From Acanthochromis polyacanthus (Eukaryota; Chordata; Actinopteri; Pomacentridae): a stretch of DNA of 64,000 bases. This document shows, one piece after another, positions 12,309 to 24,180 of the stretch. The stretch's first letter is position 1, and each line of letters opens with the position of its first letter. The notes below the pieces were generated by a model, which saw only the letters and a program-made list of their open reading frames with translations, was not told where the DNA came from and did not search any database. Location of the stretch: NCBI RefSeq assembly GCF_021347895.1, contig NC_067119.1, forward strand, positions 2,430,534 to 2,494,533. Direction: 5' to 3'. The position numbers were made by a program, and so were the translations under genes.

Positions 12309-12659
12309 GATATGAAGCACGGTGGAGGCAGCATCATGATGAGAAGCACGGTGGTGGTAGCATCATGATGAGAAGCATGGTGGAGGCAGCATCATGATGA
12401 GAAGCACGGTGGTGGCAGCATCATGATGTGAAGCACGGTGGTGGCAGCATCATGATGTGAAGCATGGTGGTGGCAGCATCATGATGTGAAGCACGGTGGT
12501 GGCAGCATCATGACGTGAAGCACGGTGGTGGCAGCATCATGACGTGAAGCACGGTGGTGGCAGCATCATGACGTGAAGCACAGTGGTGGCAGCATCATGA
12601 CGTGAAGCATGGTGGAGGCAGCATCATGACGTGAAGCACGGTGGTGGCAGCATCATGAT
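12309..12659 (+). repeat. Second 29-base HGGGSIM-type minisatellite, about 12 units
   Basis: Same unit as at 10132-10648 with slightly different variants (GATGAGAAG, GACGTGAAG). It sits inside an AT-rich sequence (CAAAAATACAAGATTTTT and following) that also occurs without any array at about 12888-12945, giving an internal empty-site comparison. Confidence 0.9.
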
Positions 12660-14214
12660 GTAAATACAAGATTTTTGCGCAAAATACATTTAAAAACTCC
12701 AAAAATACTTGATATGATCTCAGACAAACTACTACTAATAAACAAGATTTTTATGTAAAGTTATATGTGAAAAACACCATAAAATTGATATTAAAGAAAA
12801 TTTAGTTATTATTGTTGTAATTCTACTAAAAAATGCTTTTTGTTTTTAGTGTTTTAGGTAAATCCATTCATTTCACATTAAATATTTGTCAAAAATACAA
12901 GATTTTTGGGGTAAAGATACATTTAAAAACTCCAAAATACTTATGACAGATTATAATTATCATAATAATAATCAGTTAGTGTTTAATAATAGTGATGTAA
13001 CATTATTTTATATTCAGAATTGCCTTTTTCAACACAAAAAAATGCAAAATAACCAAGGTTTTTATCTTTATGTTGTGTTTTCATGTAATAAAACATCCTT
13101 GACATGATCTAACTACAGGAACTTTCAATTAGAACCTTAACTTAGTAAATTTAACTTGTATTTTTCTTTTTTGTAAGACTTACATTGTAATTACACAATA
13201 AAAATAATAATGCCACTTTACTGCCGAAGAGCAGTATGTCTGATTATTTGCATTTTATCATTCAAATATCATTCATTTAACAGTTTTTGCATGTGTAAAT
13301 ATCCTTTATTAAGCAGTTAAAAGCTATAAAAAATGTAAAATTGAGGCGAGAAGCTGTATTCAATTAATAAGGCGATTGTTTTTCATTTCCAGTTTATAGA
13401 ATGTCAGCATTTTTTCATTTTATTTCGTGTAAAATGAATATAAATGAGGAGAAAAGTGGATTATTTTGGAGCTGCAGAGACACAAGTGGCTGAAAATGAG
13501 AAGAACCGGCAGCAGAGACGGAGAAATAAAGCGACGCTCGTTAAACGAAGCGGCGATAACGAGCAGCAACGTCTAAAAATACGCAGATAAACTGCAAAGA
13601 TCAGCAGCAGCAGCGGCTTCTCGTCGTCGCCTGAAGCCTCGCCGGGTCGGAAACGTGACGGCGTTTCTATTTTTAGGCCTCGTGACTCCGTCTCCGCCTG
13701 AAGACGCCAAACACTCGACATCTCGTCAGTCTGCTGGAGGCGGGCGTCGGTGCTCAGGACGTGCCTGACATTCACAAAGTCTGTTTTCTCCTGAAGCTCC
13801 CTGAAATAAAAACAGCGTTTCCGCCTCACAAACGAGCTGAACGTTTGTTGTGACTCGGAGGAAAGCGACGCGTTCTCCAGAAACATCACAACAAACCTAA
13901 AGGAGGAATTAAAAATGAATGTTCCTCTCCTCTCTCAGCTGATTTCTGTCTCGAAAGAGGCCGGTTTAGCTGCAGTTTGGTTTATTTCAGCTGTCAGAGT
14001 CGCTGCTGCTGCTTCCTTCCTGCTTCACAGATTTTACTGCTGCTTTGCTTCAAACATCAGCTGACGTCTCCTCGGCAGCTTTAGACACACTTCTTCTCCA
14101 GAAACCTTCCAGAAATCAGCTTTATGAAGCATTAATAGTGCTGTAAAAGTCCCTTTTAGCAAAATTACAGATAAAAGCTTTGATTTCTATGTTAAAAAAC
14201 TGAATGTTAACGTA

Positions 14215-15505
14215 CTAGAGCATCAAAAGCTTGAGTATTAATATTTCAAAGCATCAAAAACCTGGAAATTAACACATAAGAGCATCAAAAAGCTGGATAT
14301 GATGGCACAAAAGCAACAATAATCCAGATAATATCACACCAAAACATTAAAAACTAAATTTAGACGCACCGAAACGTCAAAAATCTGAATAGTAACACAT
14401 CCAAACATAAAATAGCCTCATTATTAATGCATTAAAAGCTAAAAATACTGGAAATCAATGCAGTAAATCTTAATATTAATATCAATAATCTTAATAATAT
14501 CACACCAAAACATAAAAAACTAAACTTAGACACACCAAAATGCCAAAAACTTGACAAAAAAACAAACTAAAATGCAAATAAACTGAATGAGAATGCACCA
14601 AAGCAGAACAAATGTCATATTATGGCAAAATCTGAATAAGATCCACCAAAATGTCCAAAATCTGAATACTAACGGACCAAAATATTTAAAAACACACTCA
14701 AGATTAATGCACCGAAACATCAAAAACCTGAATATTACCACACAAGAGCATCAAAAACTAGATATGATGACACAAAAGCATCAATAATCCAGATAATATT
14801 GCACAAACACATAAAAATACTAAATTTGAAGGAACCAAAACACCAAAAACTTGGATGGTATTGAACCGTAGCATCAAAAATCTGAATACTGATGCTCCAA
14901 AATGTCAAAAAAAACTGGAAATTGACACAACAAAACAACAAAAACCCGGACATTTATGCATCCTAACATCAAACATCATGTGTTGTGTTAGTACACAACA
15001 AATTGTTCAAAATCTTATTAATGCACCAAAATGTAAACAAACCTGAATATTAGCACACTAAAACATAAAAAACTGGATATAATGGCATAAAAGCTTCAAT
15101 AATTCAGATAACAATGCACCAAAATGTCAGAAACCTGAACATTATTGCACCAAAACATCCGAAATCTGAATATTAATGCATCAAAACACCAAAAACCTGA
15201 ATATTAATGCAACAAAACAGCACCGAAACATCAAATAATCTCAAGATTAATGCACCAAAATGCACCGATATGTCAAAAACCTTAATTTCGATGCCCCAAA
15301 ATGATAAAAACAAGGATATTTTTGCATTAAAACACCAAAAAATGAATATTAATGGAACAAAACTCAAGATTAATGCACCAAAATGTCAGAAATCTGAATA
15401 TGTCCAACCAAAACATCAAATATCTGCATATAAAAGCCCCAAAACTGCAAAATCTGGACATTACTGCATCAAAAAGGTGAATACTATGAACCAAAACCTG
15501 AACTA
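14215..15505. repeat. Degenerate ~31-base tandem array
   Basis: Diverged units around ATTAATGCACCAAAACATC plus AAAAACCTGA repeat through 1.3 kb. Open frames seen on either strand are products of the repeat. No sign of a gene. Confidence 0.8.
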
Positions 15506-15831
15506 TGTGAATGCAAAGCGTTCCTTTAAGAGCTAACGGGCTAACGGAGCGTTTTCTGACTGTTTGCTGTTTACTGGATGCAGATTTATTCTGTGATAAT
15601 TATTTACAGACAGTTAGAGGTTTAGTTAATCAGGCTCTGATTAGAGTCTGCTCTCCTGCAGGGAGGAAGAGGAGGAAGAGGAGGAGGAGGAAGCTTCCTT
15701 TCTGTCGCTACAATTAGCATTCGGCTTAATTAACATTCAACCTGCGTCGCCGTGACGACGGGGCTCCGGTTGTCACTCCGCCTCCCGAACAATAAAACAG
15801 CCTCCATGTTTTTTCTTTTTCCTCTGAATCG

Positions 15832-15861
15832 GATGATGATGATGATGATGATGATGATGAA
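15832..15861. repeat. (GAT)n microsatellite
   Basis: Nine or so uninterrupted ATG/GAT trinucleotides on the plus strand. Confidence 0.95.
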
Positions 15862-16605
15862 ACTCTTCCTCTGGTCTCCATCTTTACTGCAGTCGTCTAA
15901 AAACACGTTTAAATCCTCCTCCTCTTCCTCCTGTTCTGTGTTAGCTAGAAGATTCCATATTATTTTATCAACCAGAGCTGCGGTTCGACTCATTCTGAAA
16001 ATGCCAAACAGTGCAGTGAGGCTGAAGTATTTACTCCCCAGGAGGCGTCACGAATCAAAAAACTGTCCTTCTCCAGCTTCTAAATGCAGACGAACGACTC
16101 CACAAACAGCAGCATCTTCGGTTTTAACGAGGACGACTAAAAGAGGTGATTTACTGGAAACCTGCTGGAGGTTTAGTAGAAGAGGTCTTCTGTGTTCTCA
16201 GCAGGTTAACCTCAAACTCTCACAAACAACAGGAATAAAACCTGAAGGAGAGTTTTTCTTTTCCAGACGTCTTCGTCAGCTGAGATCAGAGGAGCTGCCG
16301 AGGCGTTTCAGGCGGCTCAGATTCTACTGAGGCGTAGAAAAATCCATTTTATTTGACACCAAAGTCTTTCCACATCCTGCATCTCTGGAAACTCTGTGAA
16401 TTGGACTCAGCACTTTATTTTTCCAGATTTTATTCACATCTCTGCTTATAGACAAAGTGCATCAAAGCTACGCTAACAGGACTTCATTTTGAAATGCAGA
16501 AATTCCACGACATTTACAGTAAAACAGAGCAAGAAATCTCGATTGCTTTGTCTACATTGGTCTGACAATCTCTGCTGTTACTTTCATAAAGAGAAAAGCT
16601 CTGAA

Positions 16606-17012
16606 TAGACGAGGTCCTCGACTTAGGTCGGGGTCCGTTCCTTCGGATCAATGTAAGTCGGAACAAAGCGGTTACGTGCATCACGATATCGATCAGTTCT
16701 TCATAAAAGTCATGAATACCAACGACTTTCATGCATGTATGAATCAATCTATAAGAAGATACCAGAATATGGTGACCTGTGTTTACAACTTGGTCTACTT
16801 GATCATGCTTGGAAGCCATAATGAAGGGCAAAAAGTCAGCAAATGTAGCACAATCCAAGGTTGGCATACATCCGAAGAACGGAAACAAAGTCATCTTATA
16901 GCGCCATGATGACGTATTCATCCACTTCGCTTGCCAAATAGTTCCACGCAACCAGTGCTGATGTAACGACGAAACACTGTAGGTCAGTGACGTCGTAAAC
17001 CGAGGATCTTCT
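16606..17012. mobile_element. MITE-like element with imperfect terminal inverted repeats
   Basis: The left end, GAGGTCCTCGACTTAGGTCGG, and the reverse complement of the right end, AGATCCTCGGTTTACGACG, are imperfect inverted repeats. The ~400-base interior is unique in this window. Short TIR-bounded elements with this GTCCTCGACTTA-type end occur in fish genomes; family not assigned. Confidence 0.45.
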
Positions 17013-17559
17013 GTAATTAGTTATACAGGAGGAACAAACCACCTCTGGACACCCCCGCAATTTTACAGCTCTGAACCCAGTGCAGACAGCTGGGTTGAAC
17101 TTGCTGAACGGAAGGTTTCCTCCAAACTATCTGAGACCACATCAGAGAATTCATCAATATTGGTGCATTTTCATCCATTTTGGGAAACGATGTAAAATGT
17201 TAAATTTGAGAAATCTTATCTGTGTCTCTGAGTACGAAATACGACATCGTGTTTTATTTTTTTCCAGTGTTTCTGGTCAGATATTGGAAATTCCAAGTTC
17301 CCATTTCAGGAACTTGGAAAATTGTTGGGTTTATTCCTCCTGCAGCCAAAAATAATGGACTAACCCTGGAAAACTGTTCATTTAGAGCTTTTCTCTTTGT
17401 AAAAGTAAGACCACAGATTGTCAGATCAATGAGAATTTGGTCAGATGAGAACATATCAACCAATCAATCAAGATTTCTTTGCTCCATCCGTCCCTGTTTT
17501 ACTGTAACTCTCTGTAAACGTAGCGCAAGTTCTGCACTTTGAAATGAAATCCTTTGAAC

Positions 17560-18735
17560 GCAAAACTTTACTTGCCAAAACTACATTTACCCTCTAACGC
17601 TATATTTACCCTCTGATGCTACATTTACCCTCTGACGCTACATTTAGCCTCTAACGCTACATTTAGCCTCTAACGCTACATTTAGCCTCTGACGCTACAT
17701 TTACCCTCTAACACTACATTTACCCTCTAACGCTATATTTACCCTCTGATGCTACATTTAGCCTCTAACGCTACATTTACCCTCTAACGCTACATTTACC
17801 CTCTAACACTACATTTACCCTCTAACGCTACATTTACCCTCTGATGCTACATTTACCCTCTGACACTACATTTAGCCTCTAACGCTACATTTACCCTCTA
17901 ACGCTACATTTTCCCTCTAACACTACATTTACCCTCTAACGCTACATTTACCCTCTGACGCTACAATTACCCTCTAACACTACAATTACCCTCTAACACT
18001 ACATTTACCCTTTGACGCTACATTTACCCTCTAACGCTACATTTACCCTCTGAAGCTACATTTACCCTCTAATACTACATTTACCCTCTGATGCTACATT
18101 TACCCTCTGACACTACATTTACTCTCTAACGCTACAATTACCCTCGAACACTACATTTACCCTCTGAAGCTACATTTACCCTCTAATGCTACATTTACCC
18201 TCTAATGCTACATTTACCCTCCAATGCTACATTTAGCCTCTGACGCTACATTTAGCCTCTGACGCTACATTTACCCTCTAACACTACATTTACCCTCTAA
18301 TGCTACATTTACCCTCTGACGCTACAATTACCCTCTAACACTACAATTACCCTCTAACACTACATTTACCCTTTGACGCTACATTTACCCTCTAACGCTA
18401 CATTTACCCTCTGAAGCTACATTTACCCTCTAATACTACATTTACCCTCTGACGCTACATTTACCCTCTAATACTACATTTACCCTCTGACACTACATTT
18501 ACTCTCTAACGCTACAATTACCCTCGAACACTACATTTACCCTCTGAAGCTACATTTACCCTCTAATGCTACATTTACCCTCCAATGCTACATTTACCCT
18601 CTAACGCTACATTTACCCTCTGACGCTATATTTACCCTCTGACACTACATTTACCCTCTAATGCTACATTTACCCTCCAATGCTACATTTACCGTCTAAC
18701 GCTACATCTACCCTCTAACGCTACATTTACCTTCT
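17560..18735 (+). repeat. 19-base minisatellite (CTCTAACGCTACATTTACC)n, about 60 units
   Basis: Units of 19 bases with common variants (ACCC/AGCC, AACG/AACA/GACG/GATG). A second, shorter array of the same unit lies at 43140-43345. Sequence just after both arrays is also related (TGGAGTTT and ATTATGTAG(G)AAAA...AGA(T)TGGGAC), so the minisatellite appears to sit within a longer dispersed repeat. Confidence 0.92.
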
Positions 18736-19227
18736 AATAATACATTTCAGACAGTGTCATACTGGAGTTTCACTAAAAGGTTCATGCTCACCTACAGAAC
18801 ATTGAGAATAGATTCAGAAATAGTGTTGTTTCTTAACAGATTGCAGATCTTTCCAGTTGTCCAGCATTCATCGGATCGCTTTTAGGAACTTTGAGGAGTG
18901 TATTATGTAGAAAAATTGCATCAGATTGGGACTTGGTATCAGCAAATACTAAATATTAAATGATTCAGATCAGAGTGAGGGCAAAAATAACTCCAGACAT
19001 CTCTAAAGAAACGCATGCACCGTTAAAAACATGGACGCAAACACTTGCATCATCCTTTGCATAACTGAAGCGTTGAAAATGCTGCTGTTTTAGTGGATCA
19101 AATCATGCAAAACACATATTTTTCAACTTAAATATAAATCAAGTCATGTGGTTAGTTCTGGTCTATGTGTTGACATTTTGAAAGACATTTGGAAGAGAAA
19201 AACTGACAGCAGCCGGCATTTCCAGAA

Positions 19228-19315
19228 ATAATGAGACCGTAAGACTCTACAAAACAGTTCCTGTGAGATGTTTAGAATGTGTTAGAGGTCCAGAGTTTCC
19301 TTCCTCGGTCTCGTT
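19228..19315 (-). pseudogene. Partial copy of the 3' edge of znf608 exon 20248-19978
   Basis: Positions 19228-19315 align with 19889-19992: TAATGAGACCGTAAG, CCCTGTGAG-type, GGT(C/T)CAGAGTTTCC, TTCCTCGGTCTCGT. The copy spans about 14 bases of exon and some 80 bases of downstream intron. Seven bases (GCCTACC on the plus strand) covering the donor site are missing in the copy, so it cannot act as a donor. Confidence 0.7.
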
Positions 19316-19784
19316 AATGGAGACAAAGTCTAAGAATCCTGAGAAAGAGTTTTCCTTAAAGGTCAGTCGGACTACTGTTGGTTCAGTATCAGCACCGGAA
19401 ATCAGACTGATAGTTTAGGTTGGACATCATTAATGTCACCATTGGTCGGAACCATTTGGTCTCCAAGCAAACTTTTTTATTTTAGAATGAATGAATGGAA
19501 ACTGTTGGCAGTAGTGAAAAGCACCATGCAAAATACACATTTTTCTGCTAAATTAGTGAGAATTTTGTCAGGATGTCCCAGTTGTACCTTAAAAATTGGG
19601 AGTGTCGTAAAGAGAGAACTCAGTTAGTGGCACAACGATAGATATGCTACTTTTTGGATTGATTGTTAAACTAAACTGACATTTGAGGAGATTTGTCTTG
19701 TGTTGATATTAGTGTTTTAGTCAACAGACATATGATTCACGCCACAAAGCCAGCTCTGTTATTAGAAATACCACTCAGATATGA

Positions 19785-19840
19785 GGTCATTAACCGCCAC
19801 AGAAGTCTTTGTCATGGTGCCCTGTTGCTAGCTAAACCCC
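19785..19840 (+). repeat. Dispersed repeat core (TCTTTGTCATGGTGCC...GCTAGCTAAAC)
   Basis: A roughly 45-base core with AGAAGTCTTTGTCATGGTGC and a following TAGCTAAAC. The same core is at 24753-24805, 25171-25220 and 43078-43140, and three times in reverse complement at 46395-46745. Flanks diverge. Family unknown. Confidence 0.75.
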
Positions 19841-19977
19841 CACAATGCTCTCTGCTGGCATCATGTAGTGAAAACAGGTTTTCTTCGTCTTTAATGAGAC
19901 CGTAAGTCCGGATACTCAACGAAACCATCCCTGTGAGGTGTTTGTGATGTGTCTACTGGTTCAGAGTTTCCGCCTAC

Positions 19978-20248
19978 CTTCCTCGGTCTCGTGCCAGACG
20001 ATGCCCTCCAGGTTGACGCTGGTCCCCGGCTGGCAGGGACCCAGGCAGGCCGAGTCGCCCTCCAGGGCCCCTGAGGCACCTCCGTCCTGGGTGTTGGTGC
20101 CGATGGACCTTGTCCTCACCGCCAGCTGCTTGGGGTTGGAGGTGGGCAGGGCTGGAGGGGAGAAGGATGGGGCCGAGGGCAGGGAGGATCCAGGGGCCCC
20201 GGGGTGGCCTGGAGCTGGGGGAGCTGGTACTGTGAACATGGGGTCCAC
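19978..20248 (-). CDS. znf608: znf608 exon with the conserved [16 protein letters not shown] block
   Basis: The acceptor is GACCTCCAG|GTGGAC at 20248 (phase 0) and the donor GAAG|GTAGGC ends the exon at 19978 (phase 1). The 271 bases encode [11 protein letters not shown], a Pro/Ser/Gly-rich linker, then [10 protein letters not shown] and [20 protein letters not shown]. The last two are near-identical to human ZNF608 and ZNF609, and this is the best-conserved part of the N-terminal half. The block continues across the intron into exon 10843-10756. Exact domain function is unknown to me. A partial copy of this exon's 3' edge lies in the downstream intron at 19228-19315. Confidence 0.93.
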
Positions 20249-21056
20249 CTGGAGGTCAAAAAGAAGAGAGGACTCAGACAAGTAAGAAAAAACGTAGAAA
20301 TTTTCTGTTCCGCCATCTTTGATTTGCCTGAAATTTTTACAGGAAAAAATATAAATGTTAAGATATTTGTGATTTTTTTCTTAATATATCAAATGCTTTC
20401 TGAGCTAAACTTTTTTATTAAATTGCAGACTTTCAGCAGGTTTTTCTCGCATTGAAATGTGAGTCTGTACCATCTCGAATCATCTGAGGCTTCTGCTCGA
20501 CCATCTCTGATTTACTTTAAACTTTTCCATCACACACTGGATATTTACAATGATATCTTTGAAATTTTAGATGGATTTATCAAGCACTTTGAGATATTTT
20601 TTTTCCCCATCGACCCATTTTTCTCAGTTTTTTTTTCCACATTGAAATTTGAAGCTGTTTGAACGACAATATCTCAGGAACTATTAAAGACAAAAATCTG
20701 AAATTTCCAACATAGATTACCAATAAAGTCCACTACTGTAGTGATATTTTCTGAACCACATGTCACAGTAATTGAAAACTAAACATGTAGAATACTTTTA
20801 TGATGAAATATTTGATCACAGAAATGTTTTTGTTGTTGCACTGTCTTAAATGGCATGACACATTGTACCACAAAACAAAAAGAGACTGGATCAGACAAAA
20901 AAGTTCCATCTGGTCAGAAAACAACTTTGGTTCTCCAAATATAACTGGACTAATTTGTTGAACATTTCAGATTCTAAATCATGATGAGAAATAACTGTGG
21001 AAATGTCAGGTTTTTGTCTGAGATACTGCCATCCAAACACAGGCTTATATTTCAAG
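20249..21056. other. Start of the 33-kb znf608 intron, no feature recognised
   Basis: AT-rich intronic sequence. The motif CATCTCTGATTT with CGAATCATCTGAGGCTTCTG near 20475-20515 reappears in reverse complement at about 21983-22020, so the hAT copy at 21057-21853 may lie inside an older inverted pair. Confidence 0.5.
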
Positions 21057-21853
21057 TAGGGATGTGCGTGACTAGTCGTTTAATCGTTTAACCGCCTACT
21101 CATTTATTAAACGTTTAGTATTTTACTAGTCGGTTAAACGTTGCATTAAGCATCATGCACCTTGTTCTTCGCGCCTCTGCATCGGCTTCTTTGTAAACAG
21201 GCTGAGCAGTGAGGGAGAGAATTGCTCCTCCCCCCCTCCCCTCATACGTAGCAGGGGGCGGGGCCACACAGTTTGGGGAAGAAAGTTTGGAAAGGTAAAG
21301 TGGGAAGATGGCGACGCTCCTGCGTAAGAAAATCAGCACCGTTTGGCAGTATTTTGAAGCAGCAGATGACAACAAGGTCGCCTGTCGGCTGTGTAAGCAG
21401 AAACCAGTGTTGCGAACTTAGCGACTTTCTCGCTAAATCTAGCGACTTTCCAAAGCGTCCTAGCGACTTTTTTTTTGTCAAAAGTGACTAGCCACAAATC
21501 TAGCGACTTTTTCTGCCGTTTTGGAGACTCTGACAGGAAAACTCGGATCATTCTGCAGTTACTGTTTTCAACAAGCAGCAGGTGCTGCTGTGAGCTCCTC
21601 CCCCTCCCAAAGCACAGGCTGTCAGTCCAGTAACCCCACAGCAGTCCCAGTGTCTGATTAGAGGACACATCACTCCAGACGGCAGGTGAATCGCGCATGC
21701 ACAGTCACTACAGATCCCATCCAGACTTACGGAGCGGGATATAAATGAAAATGTTTCTTCACTGTCATTATGTGGCTTTATAGACTAGTCGACTAGTGGC
21801 AAATAAAATTTGAGACTAGTTGGTGGGGAAATTAGTCGAAATTCCCATCCGTA
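21057..21853 (+). mobile_element. Internally deleted hAT-like transposon
   Basis: The element begins TAGGGATGTGCG with GACTAGTCG sub-repeats and ends GACTAGTTGGTGGGGAAATT then CCCATCC, so TAGGGATG-type ends are inverted. It contains a promoter-like GC-rich stretch (GGGGGCGGGGCC) and an ATG at 21308 opening a BED-finger fragment. After about 36 codons the transposase is lost and replaced by a different repeat rich in TAGCGACTTT. Confidence 0.65.
21308..21421 (+). pseudogene. BED zinc-finger fragment of a hAT transposase
   Basis: ATG at 21308 reads MATLLRKKISTVWQYFEAAD and then DNKVACRLCKQK before a stop at 21419. W-x-Y-F followed by V-x-C-x-x-C is the start of a BED zinc finger, as in hAT transposases and ZBED proteins. 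The His pair of the finger and the whole catalytic domain are absent. This is a relic inside the hAT copy, not a working gene. Confidence 0.7.
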
Positions 21854-22079
21854 ATTTCAATGTGCGGGAAAAAAAATTTTTCACCAAAAATACCTCGGAA
21901 AGTACTTGATAAATCCATCTAGAATTTCACAGATACCATTTTACACATCCATGGTGTGTGATGAAAAAGTTTCCATCAAATCAGAGATGGTCGAGCAGAA
22001 GACCCAGATGATTCGAGATGGAACAGTTGAAATCTGTAGTTTCACTTCAGATAACTTCAGTTTCATTATTTTTTAATGA

Positions 22080-22320
22080 GATTTAGATCTAGAGCGGCGC
22101 TGAATGTTTCTGCACAAATGAATATGTGAAAGACTGCATGCGAGAGGGAGAGGGATGGTCGGAAATATAAGATTATTAAAGTCATTTTAATATTACCGAA
22201 GTGAGCTGACATCTGATTATTTGAATGTGGATAATGCCGCATAACGGCGTCAAGCATCGGAAGGACATTTTTAGAAGAGGAGACATTTTCTCCAAATGTC
22301 ACACCGTTCATTATTCCCTC
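22080..22320. promoter_or_regulatory. Candidate conserved non-coding element
   Basis: Unique-looking, base-balanced sequence with TAAT-type cores (AAGATTATTAAAGTCATTTT, ATCTGATTATTTGAATGTGG) between repeats. No coding signal. Conservation was not testable. Confidence 0.25.
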
Positions 22321-22971
22321 CGCAGGCTGCAGCTACCAACTTCCTAATGTTGAGTGGCAGCTAATCAACTCTCAACTACATCCAGACTTTAAAAAAAAAA
22401 CCTTTTTCTTTCCCTCTCTGTCGTGACTGCCGGAGTCCTTACGAGACCCTCCATCACGAGTTTCTGGGATGAAGGTTTTCCAGCCGAACGTACAGAAGCT
22501 GCACATTTTAATTAGCTGACACTTTCTCACGGAGTGACTTAGCAAAATTCACCAACAGCACAATGAAGCAACTCTGGAACTCGTCCAACTTGAGAGTAAT
22601 AACAGGAAAATGGTTTCTGTGTTGGCAGGGAAATGAGATTTGCCTGCTGTTTAATGTGCAGATCACTTCCTCTACAACGCAGATTATTTACTGACCTCCG
22701 TGATCTCTGAAATTTGTCAACCCTGATGGTTCCACTCCACTGTGTTGTTGCGGAGATGTGAGGAATAAAGAAAGACTAAAAAGGAGTTTGCAGACGACTT
22801 TTAGTGCTAATTTGAAGTCTGATTAAAGGACAAGACTTTAAATTACGTAAAGATTTTTGTTGAAAAACTGAAGGATGCTATGAGTTTGTGTAGAAAAAAC
22901 TAAATTCCAGATGTGCTTCTAATGTGAAAAACATTTTGTGGTTGGTCCAAGCTTTCAGATCTATTGATCCA

Positions 22972-23346
22972 TACACTACCATTCAAAAGTTTGGGGTCAC
23001 CTAGACAATTCCATGCTCTCCATGAAAACTCCCACTTTTATCCATGTGCTAACATAACTGAACAAGGGTTTTCTAATCATCAATGAGCCTTTCAACACCA
23101 TTAGCTAACACAATGTAGCATTAGAACACAGGAGTGATGGTTGCTGGAAATGTTCCTCTGTACCCCTATGGAGATATTCCATTAAAAATCAGCCGTTTAC
23201 AGCTATAATAGTCATTTACCACATTAACTATGTCTACACTGGATTTATCATCCATTTAATGTTATCTTCACTGAAAAAAAACAACTGCTGTTCTTTCAAA
23301 AATGAGGACATTCCTAAGTGACCCCAAACCTTTGAACAGTGCTGTA
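22972..23346. mobile_element. Tc1-type MITE with TA target duplication
   Basis: The left end is TACACTACCATTCAAAAGTT then TGGGGTCAC, and the right end is the inverted GTGACCCCAAACCTTTGAAC then AGTGCTGTA. These are the ends of a very common fish Tc1-like family (CACTACCGTTCAAAAGTTTGGGGTCAC). The ~375-base interior keeps only non-coding sequence, so it is a non-autonomous deletion derivative. Confidence 0.92.
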
Positions 23347-23929
23347 TGTGAAATTTAACCGGTTAAAGTTATATAAACTGATACAATAGAAGGACAACTA
23401 AATGATTATAATATTGTAAGTTTTTCTCTACTTCCAACTGAAACCAAGGAGCAGTAAACCGAAGCTGCATTATTGGAAATTCTACACGAGTTAAAGCTGC
23501 AGCGACAGTTTTTTAAAAAGCTAATTAGGAGGCTGAAAGCTTCGATTTTCAGCAAAAACAAAACCACATCTTGTCATTTCTCTGCATTGTATGAAAAATT
23601 CACGACGTTCAAACTAAAATTTAATAACTTTAATATTAATAACACACTGTAATGTTGTTTATTCGTATAAATGAAAACTACGAGGACATGATGATGACAT
23701 AAAATACAAATGATGCCAAAAGTCTGGAAGCATTCAGCCTCGGTGTGCCTGCAGGAAGGTTTAAAACTCTGACAGGGTTTCACTCTGCATTCAGCACCGA
23801 GCTACACTCATTTTACAGTCTGTCAGACACTCTGTCTCTCAGAGAAATGCTCACAGTTATTCCATATTTCTTCCCACTTTCTCCTTCCTAGCAGTGTTTC
23901 ATAAAACCAAGAACACGTCTTTAAGTTTT

Positions 23930-24180
23930 CAAAGCTTGTGAGTGATCTTAGCCGCCATCATCACCATGGCAACGCGTAATGAAATCCATGTCAACGGCGC
24001 CTTTAAGAGCTCCACTCTTATCTTCGCCACTTATTACGGTCACAATTACAACCGCTCTGGGAAATAATTCTGCTGAGAGAGCAGCAGCAATCAGCGGCGA
24101 AGGATTTTTCTCGCCATTACGGCTCAATAAAGATTACCGGCTTGACAGATATTCTTGAGCGATTTAACGGCTCAGAAGAA
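23930..24180. promoter_or_regulatory. Candidate conserved non-coding element
   Basis: Non-repetitive sequence with GATCTTAGCCGCCATCATC, CCATGGCAACGCGTAATG (RFX/X-box-like GGCAAC), CACAATTACAACCGC and GGCTCAATAAAGATTACCGG. The composition differs from the adjoining AT-rich repeats. No exon signal. Call rests on appearance only. Confidence 0.33.

Larger units (their letters stand above)
10844..19977. other. znf608 9.1-kb intron, rich in tandem repeats
   Basis: Contains a diverged ~239-base duplication (10938-11085 and 11177-11305), the 29-base minisatellite at 12309-12659, a degenerate 31-base array at 14215-15505, (GAT)n at 15832-15861, a MITE-like element at 16606-17012, a 19-base minisatellite at 17560-18735 and an exon-edge duplication at 19228-19315. 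Open frames in 13461-13889 and 15752-16330 have no family match and no exon structure that I could support. Confidence 0.6.

Noticed and set aside
13461..13889. 142-codon minus-strand open frame
   Set aside because: No family match or splice signals consistent with an exon; intronic position within znf608.
15752..16330. 192-codon plus-strand open frame
   Set aside because: Contains a (GAT)n run and basic low-complexity residues, with no domain, no splice context and no similarity that I recognise.
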